Assembly (NCBI GenBank): GCA_018262385.1
Contig: JAGSPQ010000409.1
Location: forward strand, 1-5,971
Length of the DNA: 5,971 nt
Reading direction: 5' to 3'
Origin: Myxococcaceae bacterium
GTDB taxonomy: Bacteria; Myxococcota; Myxococcia; Myxococcales; Myxococcaceae
The notes beneath the pieces are model-generated. The model saw only the letters and a program-made list of their open reading frames with translations. It searched no databases and had not been told where the DNA came from. Within the stretch, counting starts at the first letter, position 1. Every line of letters begins with the position of its first letter. Positions 1 to 5,971 of the stretch are shown here, one piece after another. The position numbers were made by a program, and so were the translations under genes.

Positions 1-384
1 CGATCAACACCGGCTTGCTGCCGACCAGCAGCGCCTCGAGGGACGGCCAGCTGCCCGCCTGGCTCGCCTGCACCGCGCGCTCGAGCTCGGCGTCGGGGAT
101 CAGATCCGAGCAGATCGACTCGACCGCGGCGAGCGCCATGTTGGCGTAGGCGGCCCGGGCCAGCTGCACCCGCTCGGCCTGCGGTTTTTCGGGGAAAGCT
201 CGGGCGAGGTTGTCGAGGGTGATTCGCCGGCGGATCCCGAGCGCGAAGGCAACGCGGGCGACGAGGCGGGCCAGCGCGGTGCGGGCAGCAGGGGGAAGCG
301 CGCGGAGCAGGCCGATGGCGAGCGCGGCGAGGAGCGAGGCGACTGGACCTCCGGGGGTGACGGCGGGCCTGGCGGCGCCGCCGC

Positions 385-388
<4 letters not shown>
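1..388 (-). CDS. LpxL/HtrB-type lipid A acyltransferase, N-terminal part (runs off window)
   Basis: Only the first 129 codons are present; the gene continues beyond position 1. The family transfers an acyl chain to a lipid A precursor at the cytoplasmic face of the inner membrane. Visible support: a hydrophobic, Ala/Leu-rich N-terminal segment at about residues 17-50, then GIRRRITLDNLARAFPEK, which matches the family's early block (R-R-x-x-x-x-N-L-x-x-A-F-P), followed by an Ala-rich helix ending in a conserved-looking VES. The catalytic HX4D motif should come just after the last visible residues (GSKPVLI), so it lies outside the window and activity cannot be judged. The start is TTG at 388-386. 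It overlaps the kinase stop as TTGA, and no ATG or GTG lies nearby in frame. No Shine-Dalgarno sequence is seen, so translational coupling to the kinase is likely. A distant lysophospholipid acyltransferase relative is the main alternative. Confidence 0.8.
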
Positions 389-2142
<1,754 letters not shown>

Positions 2143-2162
2143 CTACCCCTGGAACACGAGCG

Positions 2163-3131
2163 CTACTTCTCGGGAGGGTAGCGCGTGGAGAACAACATCC
2201 GCTCGAGCTCGGCGGCCCCGTCATCGGGAGAATTGCCGAGGGCGAGCGCAGCGCGCAACACCTGTGTCCGCGGATCGTCCTTGAGCCGGGTGTCGAGCAC
2301 CTTCAGGGCGGCGGCGCGGTCACCGCTCTGAATGAGCGCGAGGCCCTGGTAGAAGACGTACTCGCTGTTCGAAGCGTCGGCCCGGGCCGCCTCGGTGAAG
2401 AGCTGCTCGGCGCGCTTGAAGTCCCGTTCCTGCAGTGAGGCCAGCCCATCGAGGAACGCGGTGCGGGCCTTCTGGTTGGGAGGGGTGGCGCCGACGTCGG
2501 CGGCGACCTGGTACAGCGGGCGGGCCGAGCGCAGCCGCTCGAGGCTCATCTTCTCGTTGTCGAGCGCGGCCTTGTGGATCTCGTCGGCCTTGGCGAGGGC
2601 GGCGGCGCCGAGCCGGGCGGCCATGTCGCCGAGGTCCGGGCTCAAGTAGCCGTCGCGGACGAGGTTGGTGAGCTGCTCGTTGGCGCTGCCGGGGCCGACC
2701 ACCAGGCCCTGATCGAGGGCGGCGTAGAAGTTGGCGCGGTTCTCGACGTAGGTCTGGCTCGGATCGGGCGGCTGCTTCTTGGCGGTCTTCAGCTGGCGCT
2801 CGCACTGCTCGCCTTCGGCCTGGGCCTTCTTCCGGTCGGGCGACTCGGGAGCGGCCTTCAAGTAGACGCGGTAGACGTAGCAGGCGCGCTGCACCTGCTT
2901 GGCCGCCAGCAGCGAGCGGGCCAGCTGGAGGTAGGTCGGCAGGGTCGCCGGGTTGGCCCGGTTGGCCTGGAGAAACACCTCGGCGGCCCTGGCGTACTTC
3001 TTCTGGTTGTAGAGCTTGGTGCCTTCGGAGACGAGGCTGTCGGCGTTGCCGACCCCCGGGCCGACCAGGGCGGTGTTGGCCGCGAAGCCCGGAGCAGCGA
3101 TCAGCAGCAGGGCGAGGACGCTAGAACGCAT
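2163..3131 (-). CDS. Secreted TPR-repeat protein
   Basis: A 322-residue protein of unknown specific function, probably periplasmic or envelope-attached. It starts with a clear signal peptide (MRSSVLALLLIAAPGFA, likely cut after residue 17) with no lipobox Cys. TPR-like helical pairs are seen at about 31-61 (KLYNQKKYARAAEVFLQANR), 64-97, 222-255 (FLDGLASLQERDFKRAEQLF) and 256-287. The middle part (about 110-215) is helical and unassigned. TPRs bind protein partners, so a scaffold or adaptor role is inferred. The ATG at 3131 was chosen over an in-frame ATG at 3182 because it begins exactly at the signal peptide, and GGGG at 3142-3139 sits 7 nt upstream. This start lies inside the end of the PEGA gene (11-nt overlap), which suggests translational coupling. 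The kinase follows 20 nt later. A Cys pair (Cys84 and one near residue 105) could form a disulfide. Confidence 0.88.
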   Translation of the reverse strand: MRSSVLALLLIAAPGFAANTALVGPGVGNADSLVSEGTKLYNQKKYARAAEVFLQANRANPATLPTYLQLARSLLAAKQVQRACYVYRVYLKAAPESPDRKKAQAEGEQCERQLKTAKKQPPDPSQTYVENRANFYAALDQGLVVGPGSANEQLTNLVRDGYLSPDLGDMAARLGAAALAKADEIHKAALDNEKMSLERLRSARPLYQVAADVGATPPNQKARTAFLDGLASLQERDFKRAEQLFTEAARADASNSEYVFYQGLALIQSGDRAAALKVLDTRLKDDPRTQVLRAALALGNSPDDGAAELERMLFSTRYPPEK

Positions 3132-4779
3132 AACCCAACCCCAGGTTGAAGCCCATCGTGCCGGCCGACTGGACCCCGGCACGGGTCTGCTCGCCGTAGA
3201 CGAACCAGGTGTAGTTGTACTGCCCGAACATGAAGAAGCCTTCGTAGATGTAGAACCGGACGTTGACCCGCGCGGAGGCGAGCAGGTCGAGGACGAGGAA
3301 GCCGTCTTTGTATTGAGCGGGGACGGCGGACTCGACGACGTGGCCGACCCGGAACTCGAAGCCGGCCTGGAGGCCGAACTGGAACTTCCAGGCGGCGATC
3401 CGGACCTGGGGTTGAATCGCGCGAATGGTGAGCAGCTTGGCGCTGACCGGGCTGAGCGCGCTGGGAAGATCGACGCCGTCCTTCTGCTCTTGTGCCTGGG
3501 TCGCCGGGGTGTCTTTCGAGACGCCGACGCTGATCCCCATCGGATCGGCGTTGGTGAGGAAGCTGACGCCGATCACCGCCAGGCCGATGTACTTGCCGAA
3601 CACGCCGTACTCGATCGCGGCCCCGTAGAGGTTACGGCCGGGGGTGGTGAAGTACTCGGTGCGGCCCAGGCCGTTGTCGCCGAAGCGCCGGGCGACGAGC
3701 CGGTTGCCCTCGAGCTTTCCGCCCTCGAACGAAGCGTGGAAGTAGGCGCCTCGCATGTAGGTCAGCTCGGTCTCGGTGGGAGGAGGCGGAGGGGGCGGAG
3801 CCGGAGGAGGAGGAGGCGGCGGCGGCAGGTCCGGGGGCGGGAGGACGTCGTTCTTGACGGTGACGTTGATCTTCTTCGGATCGGCGCTCGCCAGGCCGGG
3901 GATGGGCTCGAGGGTCTTGTCGAGCTGGTACTGCTCCTCGGCCTTGACGGTGATCTGCTGCTCGAAGTCTTTGTGCCCCTCGGCGGTGAGGCGAATGGTG
4001 TGCTCGCCGGGGAGGATCCCGCGGTCGACCTTGTCCTTGCCGAGCATCTGCCCGTCGACGGCAATCGAGGTGCCGGCGGGAGAGGCAGTGATGACGATGC
4101 GGGCGGCGACCTTCTGCAGGTTCTTCTCGAGGCTGGCGGCCCCGCGGACCGGGATGACGAGGGTCTCTTCGATCGGCTGGTGGAGCTTCAGATCGAGGCG
4201 GATCAGCCGCTCGCCGGGGAGGACCTGGGTGGAGAGCGGAGTGACGCCGACTTTGACGTCGTCGATGTAGACGGTGGCGCCGGGCGGGTTGGTCTTCACG
4301 TCGAGGCTGGAGGCGACGGGGACGACCTTGGCGACTGCGCCGAGGAGGGCCTTCTCGAGGATCGCGTTGCTGGCGGTGGCGGGGGTGACTTCCCTGGTCG
4401 CCGGGCGGTAGCTGACCACCCGGAACTTGAAGCCCGCCTCGTCCTGCCCGCCCTGGATCAGCACCACCCGGTCGAACCCGAGCGAGGCGACGTAGGGGTC
4501 GATCGGGTCGGCGCAGCGCGAGTCGGCGCTGAGGCAGGGAATGTCGGCGACCACTTTGCCTCGGAGGCTGGCCGCGAGCTCTTTGCTGCCGATGATTTCC
4601 TTGCTGCGGTCGGCAGCGGGGATCAGCCGATCGAGGGCTTTCTCGGTGCGTTCAACCAGCGCTTCCTGTCCCGGATAAAGCGGGCGGACGAGCCAGAGGG
4701 TGCGTTGCGCAAAAGCAGAGGACCCGACGAGGAGCGCCAGGAGGATGGCGATTCGCCCGAGCGGGCGTGTGACGAACAT
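3121..4779 (-). CDS. Secreted PEGA-domain protein with polyproline hinge and probable C-terminal outer-membrane beta-barrel
   Basis: A 552-residue exported protein. The signal peptide is residues 1-24 (cut after SAFA). Residues 25-157 form an unassigned mixed domain with two Cys (82 and 89) that may pair. Two PEGA domains follow, at about 159-224 (NPPGATVYIDDVKVGVTPL) and 228-292 (ASPAGTSIAVDGQMLG). PEGA domains are surface-layer/peptidoglycan-associated beta folds that often occur next to kinases and TPR proteins. A polyproline tract (residues 314-334) joins these to a C-terminal part (about 340-552) rich in aromatic, alternating strands and ending in GFNLGLGYAF. A terminal Phe is the usual signature of outer-membrane beta-barrels recognised by the Bam complex. 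I infer a periplasmic PEGA portion tethered to an outer-membrane barrel. The start at 4779 is preferred over an in-frame ATG at 4839 because it begins at the signal peptide and avoids overlapping the glycosylase gene. No ribosome site is evident. The barrel assignment is by eye only. Confidence 0.85.
   Translation of the reverse strand: MFVTRPLGRIAILLALLVGSSAFAQRTLWLVRPLYPGQEALVERTEKALDRLIPAADRSKEIIGSKELAASLRGKVVADIPCLSADSRCADPIDPYVASLGFDRVVLIQGGQDEAGFKFRVVSYRPATREVTPATASNAILEKALLGAVAKVVPVASSLDVKTNPPGATVYIDDVKVGVTPLSTQVLPGERLIRLDLKLHQPIEETLVIPVRGAASLEKNLQKVAARIVITASPAGTSIAVDGQMLGKDKVDRGILPGEHTIRLTAEGHKDFEQQITVKAEEQYQLDKTLEPIPGLASADPKKINVTVKNDVLPPPDLPPPPPPPPAPPPPPPPTETELTYMRGAYFHASFEGGKLEGNRLVARRFGDNGLGRTEYFTTPGRNLYGAAIEYGVFGKYIGLAVIGVSFLTNADPMGISVGVSKDTPATQAQEQKDGVDLPSALSPVSAKLLTIRAIQPQVRIAAWKFQFGLQAGFEFRVGHVVESAVPAQYKDGFLVLDLLASARVNVRFYIYEGFFMFGQYNYTWFVYGEQTRAGVQSAGTMGFNLGLGYAF
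3134..3142 (-). promoter_or_regulatory. Ribosome binding site for the TPR gene, inside the PEGA gene
   Basis: On the coding strand this reads GGGGTTGGG, ending 2 nt before the ATG at 3131; the GGGG part is 7 nt from it. Its position within the last codons of the PEGA gene helps decide the start in favour of the signal-peptide ATG and supports translational coupling. Confidence 0.45.
3778..3840 (-). repeat. Polyproline-coding tract, purine/G-rich on the plus strand
   Basis: In the PEGA protein this encodes Pro-rich residues 314-334, including runs of eight and seven consecutive prolines separated by one Ala. The plus strand is a nearly uninterrupted series of G-runs (GGAGG, GGGGGCGG and similar). 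Such a G-rich template strand could form secondary structure. Long proline runs usually need elongation factor P for efficient translation. Low-complexity DNA like this is also prone to slippage. Confidence 0.8.
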
Positions 4780-4813
4780 GCGCAAAGTTTCTACTGTGAG
4801 GCGCTGCGGGTGG

Positions 4814-4843
4814 CTACATATTCCTCCAGTTTGTCTCATTCTC
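4814..4843 (-). other. Truncated zinc-finger end of the glycosylase gene
   Basis: The last ten codons read E-N-E-T-N-W-R-N-M-stop. In the +1 frame, bases 4833-4822 read CAA ACT GGA GGA (Q-T-G-G), the tetrapeptide that normally follows the second Cys pair in this subfamily (from memory of related proteins). An internal deletion of roughly 20 nt removing the YCxxC codons would produce both halves. Sequence after QTGG in that frame does not clearly resemble the family's usual C-terminal helix, so the remnant may be only partial or coincidental. Confidence 0.45.
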
Positions 4844-5611
4844 GGCGTGAACGATGCGCTGCACCGGAGAGCGGCAGACCGGGCAGGGCTCTTTGTACCG
4901 GCCGTGCACCGCCATCTGGGGGCGAAAGGCGGTGACCTTCTCGGGCCAGCCCTCGCCGACCTCGGCTTTGAGCCGCTGGGTCCACTCGGTGAGGCTTCCG
5001 CGGATCGCCTCGAACAGGCGGGCGATCTCTTCACCGCTCATCGACCGGGTCAGCTTCACCGGCGACAGCCGGGCGCGGTGGAGGATCTCGTCGCCGTAGG
5101 CGTTGCCGATCGCCGAGAACAGGCGGGGATCGGTGAGGGCGCGCTTGAGGGTGTGGTTCTCGCTGCGCAGCCGCTCGGCGAACTGGTCGAGGTGGATGGC
5201 GAAGATCTCCAGCCCGCCGCGATCGAAGGCCTTGAGCGCGTGCTCGCCCTGCACCACGTGGAGCGAGGCGCGCTTGCGGGTGCTGACCTCGGTGAGCACC
5301 AGGGTCCCCGAGTCGAAGTCGAAGCCGGCCAGGCCCGCCCGGCCAGGGAGCCTGGCCCCGCTGGGTTTCCACTGCAGGCGGCCGGCGATCATCAGGTGGA
5401 TCACCAGGAACAGCTGCTGCTCGAGCGCGATGACCAGGCGCTTGCCGATGCGCGAGAGGCCGATCACTCTCTTCCCGTTGACCGACGAGAGCGGCGGCTC
5501 GACCGAACGGAGGAGGAACGGGCTGCCGAGGCGGACGCGTTGAAGGGTGTGCCCGAGCACCCGCGGCTCGAGCGACTGCAGATAGACGGTCAGGTCTGGA
5601 TACTCGGGCAC
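4814..5611 (-). CDS. Fpg/Nei-family DNA glycosylase with incomplete C-terminal zinc finger
   Basis: This 265-residue protein belongs to the formamidopyrimidine-DNA glycosylase family, bifunctional base-excision enzymes that remove oxidised bases and nick the abasic site. The GTG start at 5611 gives an N-terminus M-P-E-Y-P-D. This places the catalytic Pro2 and Glu3 correctly, and Lys57 (RIGKR 54-58) falls exactly at the family's conserved lysine. The helix-two-turn-helix region is clear at about 155-185 (LFSAIGNAYGDEILHRARL, with Asn170 and Glu175). Near the end, Cys243 and Cys246 (PCPVC) form the first half of the zinc finger. The protein then stops at NETNWRNM, where relatives continue NETNYCxxCQT, so the second Cys pair is absent. 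DNA binding may be weakened unless the finger is dispensable. The upstream in-frame extension to 5911 is rejected because it would bury Pro2. The gene is the likely first member of the operon and has no clear ribosome site. The exact substrate is unknown; this is not a canonical MutM. Confidence 0.88.
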   Translation of the reverse strand: MPEYPDLTVYLQSLEPRVLGHTLQRVRLGSPFLLRSVEPPLSSVNGKRVIGLSRIGKRLVIALEQQLFLVIHLMIAGRLQWKPSGARLPGRAGLAGFDFDSGTLVLTEVSTRKRASLHVVQGEHALKAFDRGGLEIFAIHLDQFAERLRSENHTLKRALTDPRLFSAIGNAYGDEILHRARLSPVKLTRSMSGEEIARLFEAIRGSLTEWTQRLKAEVGEGWPEKVTAFRPQMAVHGRYKEPCPVCRSPVQRIVHAENETNWRNM

Positions 5612-5692
5612 GCGGGTGGAGCTTAGCGGGGCGGGGGTTGAATAAATGGGCCGGCCGGCCGTGTTGATGGATGCGTTCACCACGGATCGCCC
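5612..5692. promoter_or_regulatory. Divergent intergenic control region
   Basis: These 81 bases separate the starts of the minus-strand operon and the plus-strand secreted gene, so they should hold promoters for both. The stretch contains a short AT-rich run (TTGAATAAAT, 5638-5647), which stands out in this GC-rich window, next to a perfect palindrome GGCCGGCCGGCC (5649-5660). I could not align convincing -35 and -10 boxes with normal spacing on either strand. Promoter content is inferred from gene arrangement. Confidence 0.45.
5649..5660. repeat. 12-bp perfect palindrome GGCCGGCCGGCC
   Basis: The sequence reads identically on both strands and lies in the gap between the divergent genes, adjacent to the only AT-rich patch there. 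It could be an operator half-site pair or simply chance in GC-rich DNA. It is too short and too close to the gene starts to be a terminator for either gene. Confidence 0.35.
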
Positions 5693-5971
5693 ATGAACAA
5701 CCCACTCTCGGTCGTGCTCGTTGGTTTGGCGGTGCTCACCGCGGGTCCCGCCGAGGCGCGGTTCGGAAAGAAGAGCGCGAGCTCGGAGGAGTCGAAGTCC
5801 TCGGAGCAGACGCACCAGGCGCAGTCGGTGCCGTCGAGCGACGAGGGCAGCACCACTTCCAGCTACCACTCGGGGCCGAGCCGGTATTCCGGGCGAGGGT
5901 ACCGGCGACACTCCGGCCCGCGCTATGGCTTCTGGGCGGGCGCGTTCGTGCCGTCCTACGCCGTCGTCTAC
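5693..5971 (+). CDS. Secreted protein of unknown function, N-terminal part (runs off window)
   Basis: The first 93 codons of an open frame that continues past the end of the window. The start M-N-N-P is followed by a hydrophobic core (LSVVLVGLAVL) and a probable signal-peptidase site near GPAEA/RFG at residue 22. The mature region opens with FGKKSASSEESKSS, then is rich in Ser, Gln, Tyr, His and Arg. It becomes Arg/Gly/Tyr-rich (RYSGRGYRRHSGPRYGF) and then turns hydrophobic, perhaps entering a membrane segment. I do not recognise a defined domain; short Ser-rich secreted proteins starting with an ARFGK-like sequence are, from memory, seen in myxobacteria. The ATG at 5693 has GGA six bases upstream as a weak ribosome site. 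The gene diverges from the glycosylase operon, so the two may share a control region. Codon third positions are G/C-rich like the neighbours, which supports a real gene. Confidence 0.68.
   Translation, partial: MNNPLSVVLVGLAVLTAGPAEARFGKKSASSEESKSSEQTHQAQSVPSSDEGSTTSSYHSGPSRYSGRGYRRHSGPRYGFWAGAFVPSYAVVY

Noticed and set aside
4780..4860. Promoter for the PEGA gene in the locally AT-richer stretch around the end of the glycosylase gene
   Set aside because: No -35/-10 pair with acceptable spacing could be placed; the 34-nt gap fits read-through from the glycosylase gene.
3016..4935. Long plus-strand open frame (639 codons) opposite the PEGA gene
   Set aside because: Its product is dominated by Gly, Asp, Glu, Ala and Val, as expected for the antisense of a GC-rich gene. 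The minus strand has a signal peptide, PEGA domains and a beta-signal, so the plus frame is a shadow.
4780..5034. N-terminal extension of the PEGA gene to 5034 or to the ATG at 4839
   Set aside because: The signal peptide begins exactly at 4779. The extensions run through the glycosylase gene and add basic, low-complexity sequence.
5612..5911. N-terminal extension of the glycosylase to an ATG at 5911
   Set aside because: It would bury the catalytic Pro2, encodes an Arg/Leu-rich low-quality sequence, and overlaps the divergent secreted gene.

Overview
The window is very GC-rich. It carries a Hanks-type Ser/Thr kinase, PEGA and TPR envelope proteins and a signal-peptide protein with a Ser-rich mature region. 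Together these suggest a myxobacterium or close relative (Myxococcota). This is inferred from gene content and composition, not from a marker gene.

Layout: five genes run leftward on the minus strand with almost no space between them. In transcription order they are: (1) an Fpg/Nei-family DNA glycosylase with an incomplete C-terminal zinc finger, 5611-4814; (2) a secreted protein with two PEGA domains, a polyproline hinge and a probable outer-membrane beta-barrel, 4779-3121; (3) a secreted TPR protein, 3131-2163; (4) a transmembrane Ser/Thr kinase with an N-terminal RadA-like zinc ribbon and a C-terminal extracytoplasmic TPR-like region, 2142-385; (5) the N-terminal part of an LpxL/HtrB-type lipid A acyltransferase, 388 to beyond position 1. 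The junctions are a 34-nt gap, an 11-nt overlap, a 20-nt gap and a 4-nt overlap (TTGA), so a single operon is likely. A divergent gene on the plus strand (5693 to beyond 5971) encodes a signal-peptide protein of unknown function. The 81 bp between the divergent starts is the only obvious place for promoters.

How the genes may work together (inference): genes 2 to 5 all concern the cell envelope. The PEGA/beta-barrel protein could link peptidoglycan to the outer membrane. The TPR protein would be a periplasmic partner. The kinase spans the inner membrane with a periplasmic TPR-like tail. The acyltransferase acts on lipid A precursors at the inner membrane. This reads as a candidate envelope-sensing or envelope-assembly module. 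The glycosylase at its head has no obvious functional link.

Most notable observations: the glycosylase stops just before the second Cys pair of its zinc finger, and a family-like QTGG motif lies in the +1 frame immediately downstream; the kinase carries a zinc ribbon closely resembling that of RadA; and the PEGA, polyproline and beta-barrel parts form one protein. No tRNA, rRNA, CRISPR array, insertion sequence or convincing terminator was seen.
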